The notes below the pieces were generated by a model. It did not search any database, had not been told where the DNA came from, and was given only the letters and a program-made list of their open reading frames with translations. 30,583 bases of DNA from CALKZN01 sp050633585 (GTDB taxonomy: Bacteria > Pseudomonadota > Gammaproteobacteria > Arenicellales > Arenicellaceae): NCBI GenBank assembly GCA_050633585.1, contig JBOEGT010000052.1:1-30583 (forward strand). The letters run 5' to 3'. This document shows, one piece after another, positions 1 to 8,064 of this stretch. Made by a program: the position numbers and the translations under genes. How positions within the stretch are numbered: position 1 is the first letter of the stretch; every line of letters starts with the position of its first letter.

Positions 1-53
1 GCATGAAACTTGAAGACATCGTTCGAAGTTAGCTTAAAAAAGTCAAACATCAC
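1..53 (-). CDS. Possible start of an unidentified gene, cut by the left edge
   Basis: Downstream of the kinase gene on the minus strand a reading frame is open to the window edge. A GTG (53-51) directly followed by ATG (50-48) could start a protein beginning MFDFFKLTSNDVFKFH. The frame is the same as that of the upstream kinase, and it is open from that gene's stop codon onward (38 codons without a stop). I see no strong ribosome binding site. With so few codons visible, this could be a chance open frame in AT-rich DNA. No function can be assigned. Confidence 0.22.
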   Translation of the reverse strand, partial: MMFDFFKLTSNDVFKFH

Positions 54-116
54 GTACTTTTTAAACTCTGGTATTTCGCTGAAAAGAGCTTTATTCCGAT
101 CTGAAAAATATAAGAC

Positions 117-686
117 TTACAAGGCATTAATTGCATTCAACACCTTAGAAAACTGAACCAATGTAGAATCGATATTTCCACTATTATCAATCGTTAAACA
201 GTCATCCGGCCGGGCACTTTCTAATTCTTGGTTACGTAAGATTCGTTGTTGAATTTCGGAAAAGCTTTCTCTGCCACGGTCTATCATACGCTTTTCTAAC
301 ACCTTCGAATCAACTGTAATCCAGACCATTTTCATCTCAGGATAATGCTTTAGCGCTTCTGGAAAATATGCTCGAGAGCCATTTAATAAAACCGTCATAC
401 CTTTTGTCAATAAATGATCAACTTCTGTTCCTATTGCATATTTTGTATTATGAGCCTCCCAACTTAAAGCAAATAGTCCTTGTTTTTGTTTGCTAATAAA
501 TTCAGGCTCACTCAATGCAATATGTGTTTCATTACCCTTTTCACTAGGCCGAGTGATATAGCGCTGCATTACGTGCACGCTTTGACTGTTAATAATAGGA
601 TGGTTACCACGTATTTCATTCAATACGGTATCTTTACCCGCTCCAGAAGAACCTACTAGATAAATCAAGCGCCCAAGCTTATTCAT
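117..686 (-). CDS. phnN: PhnN-like ribose 1,5-bisphosphate phosphokinase (guanylate-kinase fold)
   Basis: This is a small P-loop kinase of the guanylate-kinase-like family. PhnN phosphorylates ribose 1,5-bisphosphate to PRPP in the cytoplasm, the last step of the C-P lyase phosphonate route. A Walker A motif, GSSGAGKDT, lies about 12 residues from the chosen start. It is followed by RYITRPSEKG, the family's RxxTRP-type substrate segment, and by DRGRESFSEIQQRI, a lid-like arginine segment. I chose the ATG at 686 because known PhnN proteins start about ten residues before the P-loop. A GTG at 704 would add six residues. No other phn genes are visible, so it is either an orphan or belongs to an operon continuing to the left. 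It lies 98-116 bases downstream of the efflux operon on the same strand, without an obvious terminator between them. The family call is solid; the exact substrate is less certain because guanylate kinase paralogues share the fold. Confidence 0.8.
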   Translation of the reverse strand: MNKLGRLIYLVGSSGAGKDTVLNEIRGNHPIINSQSVHVMQRYITRPSEKGNETHIALSEPEFISKQKQGLFALSWEAHNTKYAIGTEVDHLLTKGMTVLLNGSRAYFPEALKHYPEMKMVWITVDSKVLEKRMIDRGRESFSEIQQRILRNQELESARPDDCLTIDNSGNIDSTLVQFSKVLNAINAL

Positions 687-802
687 TGGCTTAAAATTTT
701 TCACACATTAAATCGGGTAAATTAGCGACATTAGTCAGTCCCTATCAGATTTTGACATCATAGCTTTCTTGACTACGATATTTAAATTTTTATAGGAAAA
801 GA

Positions 803-2200
803 TTAAAACTCAAACCCACCGCCAAACGCAACATATACCTGAACAATTGCCGAAAATGTTCTGAACTGAGATTGAATTAAATTATCTTGGGCGGTCAAAA
901 CATTTCTTTCAATATCAAGGACTTGAAATAAATCAATCGCACCAGCTTCATATTGCAATTGTGCTATGTCTAAGGCTTTTTTACTTGAGCGGACTTGCGC
1001 CTCAAGCAAATGACGTTGCTTTTGCATTTCCACATAATCAGAAAGTGCAGATTCTGTTTCTGATAATGCATTCAATATTGTTTGCTGAAAACGTGCTAAT
1101 GCCGCTTGTTGCTGATGATTAGCAATATCTATATTCGCTCGTATTGCTTTTAAGTTGAAGATTGACCATGAAATACTCGGTGCAATACTCCATGCTTTCG
1201 TCTGACTATCTCCCAAACTTGAAAAATCTCCAGATAAAAAGCCAATAAAACCTGATACTGAAAGATCTGGATATAAACTCGCTGTTTGCACGCCTATATT
1301 GGCAGTTGCTGCTTCTAACTGTTTTTCTGACGCGTAAATATCTGCACGTTGGCGTAGCAACTTTTGAGGGTTTCCAATAGCAAAAGGCTTATTTAAAGAC
1401 GGTAATGTCGTATTGAATTGATCAAGATTAATCTCACCCATTGCACTTTTACCACCAACCAACGCTATTAGTGTATTTTTATAACGTTCAGCTGATGATG
1501 ATAAAACTGGGAGGGTAGCTTTAACGCCATATAATTGAGCTTCTATACGATGAAAATCAAGTTCTGATGCGAAACCAACATCGAAGCGTTCATTCACAAT
1601 AGTACGCATTCTTTCCATACTATCGATATTCTTTTTTGTAACCTCTATACGTGCCTGTACTCCTCGTAACTCCGCATAGGTTTGAGCTACTTGCGCTGTG
1701 ATTGCAACATGTAAGTCATTCAAGGCAAATGCTTGTGCTTCTGCATTCGCGCGTGCCGCTTCGCTGCCACGCCTTAATTTTCCAAATAAATCCAAATTCC
1801 AAAGACCCTGGGCCCCTAATTGATAACTCGTAATATCGGATCGTTCTTGACTGAAGCCCGGACTCACTTGCCGTGCATCACTATAATTAAAAACAGGCCC
1901 TCCAGTAGGAAATTGAGTAGCACTTGAACGTTTAAATTGGGCAAAAGCAGCATCAACATTTGCTTGAGCTTCTTTTAAATTAAAATTATTAGAAATTGCT
2001 AAATCAATAAGTTCATCAAGTACTGGATCATCAAATGATAACCACCATTGTTTAGACCTAGCATCCAGATCAACCGCCGCAACCCCAGTTAAACGTGTTT
2101 CAGACAGTTCAGTCGCTTCAAAATCTGGACCAACACTAACACATGCCGTCAAAAACAATGAACTAGCAAACATTGTATTTCGAATAAGTTGGTGAGCCAT
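803..2200 (-). CDS. RND efflux outer-membrane channel lipoprotein (OprM/OprN/NodT family)
   Basis: This is the outer-membrane factor of a tripartite drug/solvent efflux pump, a TolC-like trimeric channel that receives substrate from the RND pump through the adaptor. The 465-residue length is typical. The N-terminus has a signal peptide ending in the lipobox LTAC (lipidated Cys20), followed by VGPDFEA, as in many OprM-type proteins (VGPxY). Two repeated outer-membrane efflux domains are seen, with paired helix signatures such as DLFGKLRRGSEAARA and later FQVLDIERNVLTAQ. It is the last gene of the operon. Its ATG directly abuts the TAA of the pump gene, and its ribosome binding site (AGGAGGG, 2214-2208 on the minus strand) lies inside the end of the pump gene, so translation is probably coupled. 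Substrates cannot be predicted from the channel. Confidence 0.93.
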   Translation of the reverse strand: MAHQLIRNTMFASSLFLTACVSVGPDFEATELSETRLTGVAAVDLDARSKQWWLSFDDPVLDELIDLAISNNFNLKEAQANVDAAFAQFKRSSATQFPTGGPVFNYSDARQVSPGFSQERSDITSYQLGAQGLWNLDLFGKLRRGSEAARANAEAQAFALNDLHVAITAQVAQTYAELRGVQARIEVTKKNIDSMERMRTIVNERFDVGFASELDFHRIEAQLYGVKATLPVLSSSAERYKNTLIALVGGKSAMGEINLDQFNTTLPSLNKPFAIGNPQKLLRQRADIYASEKQLEAATANIGVQTASLYPDLSVSGFIGFLSGDFSSLGDSQTKAWSIAPSISWSIFNLKAIRANIDIANHQQQAALARFQQTILNALSETESALSDYVEMQKQRHLLEAQVRSSKKALDIAQLQYEAGAIDLFQVLDIERNVLTAQDNLIQSQFRTFSAIVQVYVAFGGGFEF

Positions 2201-5200
2201 TTACACACCCTCCTGTTCAATATTGTCTATTTTGTTGATGTTACGGGGAGCACTCTTTTTTCGTTGTAACAAATAATAGAAAACGGGCGTTAATATCAAA
2301 CCAAAAATAGTAACGCCGATCATTCCAGAAAAGACAGCGACACCCATCGCTTCACGCATCTCAGCCCCAGCTCCTGTAGAAAAAACCATCGGAACGACGC
2401 CCATAATAAACGCAAATGATGTCATCAAAATCGGCCTTAAACGTAATCGTCCCGCTTCCATAATCGCCTCAAGAGTTGAACGCCCTTCTCTTTCTAACTC
2501 GCGAGCAAATTCGACAATTAAAATTGCGTTCTTAGTCGCTAAGGCAACCAAGACGATAAACGCAATTTGCGTAAAAACATTATTATCTCCGCCCGAAATT
2601 TTCACACCTATCATCGCGGAAAGTAACGTCATTGGTACAATCAAGATAATGGCAAGTGGTAGGCGTAAACTTTCATATTGAGCGGCCAACACCAGGAATA
2701 CAAGCAATACAACTAAAGGGAATACAAACAAACTCGTGTCACCGGCTAAGATTTGCTGATACTTTAGATCCGTCCACTCATACGTCATTCCCAGCGGTAA
2801 AGTATTCGCTAGAATTTCTTGGATTTTAGCTTCAGCCTGACCCGAGGTATAACCTGGAGCAGGAGACCCGTTAATTTCCGCTGTTGTAAAGCTATTGTAG
2901 TGCATCACACGATCGGGCCCAGCATCACTAGTGACGGTTAAAACAGAGCCTAGAGGTATCATTTCTCCGTTGTCATTACGAACTTTCAGTTGTTTGACTT
3001 GCTCAGGATCTTGACGAAACTTTTCATCCGCTTGTATGTTCACCTGATAAGTACGGCCAAATTGATTAAAGTCATTGACGTACACTGAACCAATATACGC
3101 TTGCAAAGTTTGAAATACATCGTTAATACTGATGCCCTGACTTCTCGCCTTCTCTCGATCTAGTTCTACTTTTAGTTGAGGAACATTGACTTGAAAACTG
3201 CTAAAAATACCTGTCAATTCGGGTGCCGCCCATGCCTGACCAATGACTTGTTGAGTCACTTTATAGAGTTCGTCATAACCAAGATTTGCACGGTCTTCGA
3301 CTTGTAAGCGAAAGCCGCCAATCGTGCCCAGACCTTGAACTGGTGGCGGTGGAAAAATTGCAATAAAGGCGCTTTTAATACCCGCAAATTTACCTTGTAG
3401 TTGACCTGCAATAGCATTCGCTGATAAATCCGGTGTCTGCCGTTCGTCAAACGGTTTGAGCGTGACGAAAACAATACCACTATTTGAACTGTTCGTGAAA
3501 CCATTCACGCTTAAACCGGGGAAAGCGACAGCCGACTCAACTCCGGGGTGATCCAAAGCCATTTGAGACATCTGCCGAATCACCGCATCCGTTCGATCCA
3601 ATGATGCTGCATCGGGTAACTGAGCAAAGGAAATTAAATACATCTTATCCTGCCCCGGTATATAACTTGTCGGAGTGGTCGTAAATTGCTGATACGTTAG
3701 TCCTATTGATCCAACATATAAGACTAATACGATGGCACTGAAACGAATGAGACGCTTGATACTGCCAGTATAAAGCGTAGCAAACCATGCAAAGACTTGA
3801 TTAAAAGGTGTAAATAACCACCCCCCAAACAGTTTATTAATTAACTTGCTCAACCAGTCTTTTGGAGAATCTTCGCTGTTGAGTAATAAGGCAGATAATG
3901 CTGGACTTAACGTTAAGGAATTGATCGCCGAAATAAACGTGGAAATAGTAATCGTTAAAGCAAACTGCTTATAAAACTGCCCCGTCAAACCAGACATAAA
4001 TGCCGTCGGAATAAATACGGCCGCGAGCACTAAAGTGGTTGCAATAATAGGGCCAGTGACTTCTCTCATCGCCTGTTTGGTGGCTTCAACTGGTGTTAAA
4101 CCTTCGGCTATATTACGCTCCACGTTTTCTACCACTACAATCGCATCATCTACGACAATACCTATAGCCAGCACTAAGCCAAATAAAGATAACGCATTTA
4201 AAGAAAATCCTAATAAATGCATGATGGCGAATGTACCCACTAAAGAAACCGGAACTGCCGCTAGAGGAATAATTGAGGCTCGCCATGTTTGCAAAAACAC
4301 AACGACCACAATCACCACCAACAACAATGCTTCCAATAAGGTATTAATGACCGCTTTGATAGAGCCTCGAACAAAAATTGTTGGGTCGTAAACAATTGAG
4401 TAGTCAACGCCCTCTGGAAAAGTTTGTTTTAGCTCTTCCATTTTGGTTCGTACATCATCCGAAATTTGAATCGCATTAGATCCCGATGCCTGAAAAATCG
4501 CCACAGCCGCCGCAGGTTTGTTATCTAATAGTGAACGTAGAGCGTAATTGTTAGCACCTAATTCGATTCTTGCCACATCACGTAATCTTGATATTTCACC
4601 ATTATCGCCCACTTTGACAATAACATCTTCAAACTCTTCTACTGTTGATAAGCGCCCTTTTAAATTAATCAATAGTTGAAAGTCATTCTCTGCAGTAGGC
4701 TGTGAACCTAGACTTCCCGCCGCCGCTTGTTGATTCTGTTCACGAACTGCTGCCACCACTTCACTCGGATTCAATTTCAAAGCCGCAACCTTTTCAGGGT
4801 CAAGCCAAATCCTCATGCTATATTCTCCGGCGCCAAACGCTCGCACATCGCCAACACCTTCAATGCGCGACAATTCATCCTTAACATTGAGTATTGCAAA
4901 ATTAGACAAATACAACATGTCATAGTGCTCATCCGGCGAAAGCAAATGAACTACCATCGTCAAATCTGGAGATGACTTTTGCGTCACCACCCCTAAGCGC
5001 TGCACTTCTTGTGGCAACCTTGGGGTTGCCCGATTGACACGGTTTTGCACCAATACTTGAGCGTCATCAGGATCTGTACCAATCGCAAAAGTAATGGTTA
5101 ATGTCATACGTCCATCAGCCGTCGCTTGTGACGACATATACAGCATATTTTCAACGCCATTAATGGCTTGCTCTAATGGTGATGCTACCGTCTCTGCAAT

Positions 5201-5374
5201 AACTGTTGGATTCGCTCCAGGATAAGAAGCACTTACGACCACGGTGGGTGGCACCACTTCCGGATATTCAGTAATAGGCAATTGATTGAGAGTAATCGCC
5301 CCAGCAATGAAAATCATAAAAGAAATGACGCCAGCAAAAATTGGGCGTTGTATAAAAAACTGAGAAAAGTTCAT
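2201..5374 (-). CDS. RND multidrug efflux pump, HAE1 family (MexF/OqxB-like)
   Basis: This is the inner-membrane proton/drug antiporter of the tripartite pump. At 1057 residues it has the full HAE1 length. It begins MNFSQFFIQRPIFAGVISF, the family's first membrane segment. It has two large periplasmic loops and the proton-relay residues Asp409-Asp410 in GIVVDDAIVVVENVE (TM4) and Lys948 in ALATKNAILIVEFA (TM10). The stretch LPITEYPEVVPPTVVVSASY, and VVTQKSSPDLTMVVHL further on, look most like the MexF/OqxB branch to me, from memory of those sequences. It sits between the adaptor gene (2-base gap) and the channel gene (0-base gap), so all three are almost certainly cotranscribed. Likely substrates are amphiphilic drugs, dyes or solvents; the specific range is inference only. 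Confidence 0.95.
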   Translation of the reverse strand: MNFSQFFIQRPIFAGVISFMIFIAGAITLNQLPITEYPEVVPPTVVVSASYPGANPTVIAETVASPLEQAINGVENMLYMSSQATADGRMTLTITFAIGTDPDDAQVLVQNRVNRATPRLPQEVQRLGVVTQKSSPDLTMVVHLLSPDEHYDMLYLSNFAILNVKDELSRIEGVGDVRAFGAGEYSMRIWLDPEKVAALKLNPSEVVAAVREQNQQAAAGSLGSQPTAENDFQLLINLKGRLSTVEEFEDVIVKVGDNGEISRLRDVARIELGANNYALRSLLDNKPAAAVAIFQASGSNAIQISDDVRTKMEELKQTFPEGVDYSIVYDPTIFVRGSIKAVINTLLEALLLVVIVVVVFLQTWRASIIPLAAVPVSLVGTFAIMHLLGFSLNALSLFGLVLAIGIVVDDAIVVVENVERNIAEGLTPVEATKQAMREVTGPIIATTLVLAAVFIPTAFMSGLTGQFYKQFALTITISTFISAINSLTLSPALSALLLNSEDSPKDWLSKLINKLFGGWLFTPFNQVFAWFATLYTGSIKRLIRFSAIVLVLYVGSIGLTYQQFTTTPTSYIPGQDKMYLISFAQLPDAASLDRTDAVIRQMSQMALDHPGVESAVAFPGLSVNGFTNSSNSGIVFVTLKPFDERQTPDLSANAIAGQLQGKFAGIKSAFIAIFPPPPVQGLGTIGGFRLQVEDRANLGYDELYKVTQQVIGQAWAAPELTGIFSSFQVNVPQLKVELDREKARSQGISINDVFQTLQAYIGSVYVNDFNQFGRTYQVNIQADEKFRQDPEQVKQLKVRNDNGEMIPLGSVLTVTSDAGPDRVMHYNSFTTAEINGSPAPGYTSGQAEAKIQEILANTLPLGMTYEWTDLKYQQILAGDTSLFVFPLVVLLVFLVLAAQYESLRLPLAIILIVPMTLLSAMIGVKISGGDNNVFTQIAFIVLVALATKNAILIVEFARELEREGRSTLEAIMEAGRLRLRPILMTSFAFIMGVVPMVFSTGAGAEMREAMGVAVFSGMIGVTIFGLILTPVFYYLLQRKKSAPRNINKIDNIEQEGV

Positions 5375-5376
5375 AG

Positions 5377-6627
5377 TTATTTTTCCAGCTCAATCGATGT
5401 AGCAACCACTTTTTTAACGATAGTAGCGTCACTTTCTTGGTTAAGTTCATTAGCGCTAGCAAGCTTATTCGCATTAATTTCAGCCATCGCTTTTTCATTC
5501 GCCATAGGAACAGACTTTGGTGTCACTGGCGAACCAGGCCTGACACGTTGTAAGCCCTCGACAACAATTTTTTCACCTTTTTGAATCCCTGTATGAACAA
5601 TTCTCAGGCCAGAAATTTTCTCTCCTAATGTCACTGGTCGATATTGAACTATATTTTTATCGTCCAAGACTAAAACAAACTTTTTATTAAAGTCGGTACC
5701 AACAGCCTTGTCATCAATCAGAATCGCATCATATGGTGCGCTACCCGGCAGTCTTAGCCGAGCAAACATCCCTGGCAATAATACGCCAGAGTCATTACTA
5801 AAATTCGCTCGCGCGAGAATGGTTCCTGTATCAGGATTTATTTGGTTATCAATAAAGTCTAATGTTCCTTCATAAGGGAAACCCTCATCAGTCACTAACG
5901 CCATATAAACCTTTTTATCTTTATCTGTTTGTGTCGCTTGGGAACGTTTTACATAGTTTAAATAAGTGCGTTCATCGGTTGAGAAATATGCATGCATTCT
6001 ATTCACTGACACAATACTGGTTAGGATTGTTTGTCCAGCAGTCACATAGTTCCCTTTCGTTGATATCGCTCGCGAGATGCGCCCATCAATCGGTGACTCA
6101 ACCTTGGCAAAACTTAAATTCAGGCGCGCCACATCTAAAGACGATTTGAATGATTTCACTGACGCCTCTGCACGAAGCTTTTCTGCACGTCTAGCATCAA
6201 ATATTTCTGTAGAAATAGCTTTCCGTTTAAAAAGTTTTTCAGCTCTTTCAAATTCTGATTCAGCTAAAGAGAGTTGTGTTTTCGCACTATTTAATTGTGC
6301 TTGCAGACCTGAAATTTCAGCCCGGACTGAACGATCATCGATGTGCATCAAAATATCGCCCGCGCTAACCAAGGAGCCCTCTTTAAACAATATTTTTTCG
6401 ACGTAACCGGAGATTCTTGGGCGTAATTCCACCTTTTCTGGTGCTTGTAAAGTGCCTGTGAATTCATCCCACTCAGTAATTCTTTCAGCAATGACCTCTG
6501 CCACTGAAACTTCAGGAGGTGGAGGCATTTTTTGGACTGCCGCTTGTTCCGCTGAATCATTACAGGCACTCAACCATGTAAAAACAGCCACAACATGGAG
6601 AAGGTAAATCTTTTTGATAGTAGTCAT
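5377..6627 (-). CDS. RND efflux periplasmic adaptor lipoprotein (MexE-like membrane fusion protein)
   Basis: This is the membrane fusion protein that bridges the RND pump to the outer-membrane channel in the periplasm. The N-terminus carries a signal peptide with lipobox LSAC (Cys22), so the adaptor is probably anchored in the inner membrane by lipid. The usual order follows: a barrel-sandwich half (LRPRISGYVEKILFKEGSLV), an alpha-helical hairpin (about residues 105-165, with AQLNSAKTQLSLAESEFERA), the second lipoyl half (AKVESPIDGRISRAI), then beta-barrel and membrane-proximal domains. A Lys/Glu-rich tail of about 40 residues follows the last recognisable domain. It is the first gene of the operon. 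ATG 6627-6625 is preceded by AAGGCG about nine bases away. No TetR, LysR or MarR regulator lies beside the operon, so control must come from elsewhere. Confidence 0.93.
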   Translation of the reverse strand: MTTIKKIYLLHVVAVFTWLSACNDSAEQAAVQKMPPPPEVSVAEVIAERITEWDEFTGTLQAPEKVELRPRISGYVEKILFKEGSLVSAGDILMHIDDRSVRAEISGLQAQLNSAKTQLSLAESEFERAEKLFKRKAISTEIFDARRAEKLRAEASVKSFKSSLDVARLNLSFAKVESPIDGRISRAISTKGNYVTAGQTILTSIVSVNRMHAYFSTDERTYLNYVKRSQATQTDKDKKVYMALVTDEGFPYEGTLDFIDNQINPDTGTILARANFSNDSGVLLPGMFARLRLPGSAPYDAILIDDKAVGTDFNKKFVLVLDDKNIVQYRPVTLGEKISGLRIVHTGIQKGEKIVVEGLQRVRPGSPVTPKSVPMANEKAMAEINANKLASANELNQESDATIVKKVVATSIELEK

Positions 6628-6975
6628 AACACGACGCCTTAAATAGAGAATTAATCGTTAGAGATATTATGTAGAAGCTAAAAAAATAATTGAAATTATA
6701 TTTAAATATTTTAAACATCACTAAAAATGATGAGTTGAATACCCACTCACTAATGAATGACTAATATAAAAGAAAATATGACACTAAAAGGCACTGAAAA
6801 ATGGCTTTAGGTTGAATGAAAACTTACCCAAGTAGGAAGCAGGTATGATGTTGGATATAACTGGGAATAAGCACTCATCCTTAAGAGTAAAATTAATTAT
6901 CAATTAAGGCGACTATTAACAGTATAATATTGCCACTTAGCGCTTAACTAACACCCACTGTGAGAAGATTTATCA
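6628..6975. promoter_or_regulatory. Divergent intergenic region upstream of the efflux operon and a lipoprotein gene
   Basis: These 348 AT-rich bases separate two divergent genes and hold no convincing reading frame. On the minus strand a perfect TATAAT (6700-6695) could be the -10 of the efflux operon, with only a poor -35 in front. Short symmetric elements lie just upstream of it: CATCA/TGATG (6716-6720 and 6728-6732), TGAGT/ACTCA (6731-6735 and 6745-6749), and the direct repeat ACTAAT at 6749-6754 and 6760-6765, spaced 11 bases (one helical turn). These could be a regulator's binding site, but arms this short also arise by chance. Confidence 0.4.
6900..6928 (+). promoter_or_regulatory. Candidate promoter of the small lipoprotein gene
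   Basis: A perfect -10 hexamer, TATAAT (6923-6928), lies 47 bases before the ATG at 6976. The -35 position 17 bases upstream (TCAATT, 6900-6905) is a poor match to consensus, so the promoter may be weak or activator-dependent. A good ribosome binding site, GAGAAG (6962-6967), follows and is eight bases from the start codon. Confidence 0.35.
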
Positions 6976-7509
6976 ATGGACACATTACACGTCAATCGCC
7001 CGAAAACTCTAAAACAGCAATTCAGAGCTACAAGCACTAGTGCCTTAGTTGGCTTTAGTATTTTCTTAGCAGCCTGTGGCGGCAGCGATTCTAGCTCAGA
7101 TAATACAGATTTTGGTTCCGCTGGTTCTACGCCATTTAATGGCACTTGGACAGTCAGCGCAAACATCAACATTAACGCTGGAGGAACCGCAGACACATTA
7201 AATCAAGAGTCTACCTTGCTAGTTGATGGGAATGGTGTCGTTGGTATTAGTACTACCAATACTGACAGCTCGTTAAGCATCAACTTTAATGGTTCTAGAA
7301 TAAATTACCAAACAACGACGATTGTCGACAATGGTGTCACTGGTTCAGGCCCATGCACTATCACCCTCACTGGCGCAGCCATCATTGTTGGCTCAGGGCA
7401 AAATGCGTCAGCCTCCGGCTCCTTTACACCGCGCACATTTATCTGTAATGGTGCATCAATTAGTGTGACCGGCAATATCACGGGTTCTAAAACCGTTCCT
7501 GAAACCTAA
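6976..7509 (+). CDS. Small secreted lipoprotein of unknown function
   Basis: This 177-residue protein has a long basic N-terminus, a hydrophobic core (ALVGFSIFLAAC) and a lipobox with Cys34, so it should be lipidated. Gly at +2 and Ser/Asp further on give no clear inner-membrane retention signal, so the outer membrane is likely. The mature part is rich in Ser, Thr, Gly and Asn, looks all-beta, and has two further cysteines (GPCTITL and FICNGA) that could form a disulfide. FNGTWTVSANI near the mature start resembles the opening strand of small beta-barrel or sandwich lipoproteins. I do not recognise the family. It is a single gene, divergent from the efflux operon and convergent with gspM, with a good ribosome binding site. 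A functional link to efflux or secretion is not shown. Confidence 0.75.
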   Translation: MDTLHVNRPKTLKQQFRATSTSALVGFSIFLAACGGSDSSSDNTDFGSAGSTPFNGTWTVSANININAGGTADTLNQESTLLVDGNGVVGISTTNTDSSLSINFNGSRINYQTTTIVDNGVTGSGPCTITLTGAAIIVGSGQNASASGSFTPRTFICNGASISVTGNITGSKTVPET

Positions 7510-7518
7510 TAATTTAGG

Positions 7519-7539
7519 GCTTTGGTAATCAACCAAGGC
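7519..7539. terminator. Weak hairpin between convergent genes
   Basis: An inverted repeat (GCTTTGGT, loop AATCA, ACCAAGGC) lies ten bases after the lipoprotein stop and 28 bases beyond the end of gspM on the other strand. One pair is a wobble. The downstream T-tracts are poor on both strands, so termination may be inefficient. Confidence 0.35.
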
Positions 7540-7566
7540 TTAATTGATTATGAGTTTTAACAGTGG

Positions 7567-8064
7567 TTATTTTAACGTTTGAAACGATGCGGTAATATTA
7601 ACAGCATCGTTTCTTTCTAACTGAGAAACTCTGGCTTCAACCAGGTCAATTCCCTGCTTCTTCATGGCTTCAACCCATCTCAGCCAAACACTGAAATCAC
7701 CGTTATTAATCCAAACCTTCACTCTTCCGACACGATCCGGGCTGATACGTTCAATTGAAGAATATATCTTCGCCTTTTTTGCGCTTTGTTCAATTTTTGT
7801 AATCAACGACCCATTGCTCAATTGAACATTCGTTTTTGCAGGCTTAGACTTGATTAAGCTCCGGTTAATGCGAACTTGTTCTTCCATCCACTGCACAGTT
7901 TCCACTTTATCAGCCACTTGCAAACGTGACTGAGTAATTCTCTGTTGCCAAGGCTCAATCACAAGCTCAAACAAAGACAATAATACAATCAGTAGCACCA
8001 TGACAGCCAACAAGACTTGGCCTGACAATGTTTGATTGAAGTACCAGTTCTTTACATCATTCAT
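7567..8064 (-). CDS. gspM: Type II secretion assembly-platform protein GspM
   Basis: GspM is a bitopic inner-membrane protein of the T2SS platform that binds and stabilises GspL. The 165-residue length is normal. After a short cytoplasmic N-terminus comes one membrane helix (about residues 15-34, VLLAVMVLLIVLLSLFELVI), then a predicted helical stretch and a small ferredoxin-like periplasmic domain ending SFQTLK. The pattern EPWQQR right after the membrane helix is typical of the family. The start overlaps the end of gspL by eight bases, indicating coupling. It is the last gene of the operon; no gspN or gspO follows. Confidence 0.9.
   Translation of the reverse strand: MNDVKNWYFNQTLSGQVLLAVMVLLIVLLSLFELVIEPWQQRITQSRLQVADKVETVQWMEEQVRINRSLIKSKPAKTNVQLSNGSLITKIEQSAKKAKIYSSIERISPDRVGRVKVWINNGDFSVWLRWVEAMKKQGIDLVEARVSQLERNDAVNITASFQTLK

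Noticed and set aside
720..800. Terminator after the efflux operon
   Set aside because: I found no convincing hairpin with a T-run in this gap on the minus strand.
4035..4391. 118-codon plus-strand open frame opposite the RND pump
   Set aside because: Low-complexity Thr/Asn/Ile-rich translation, antisense to conserved membrane helices, no ribosome binding site.
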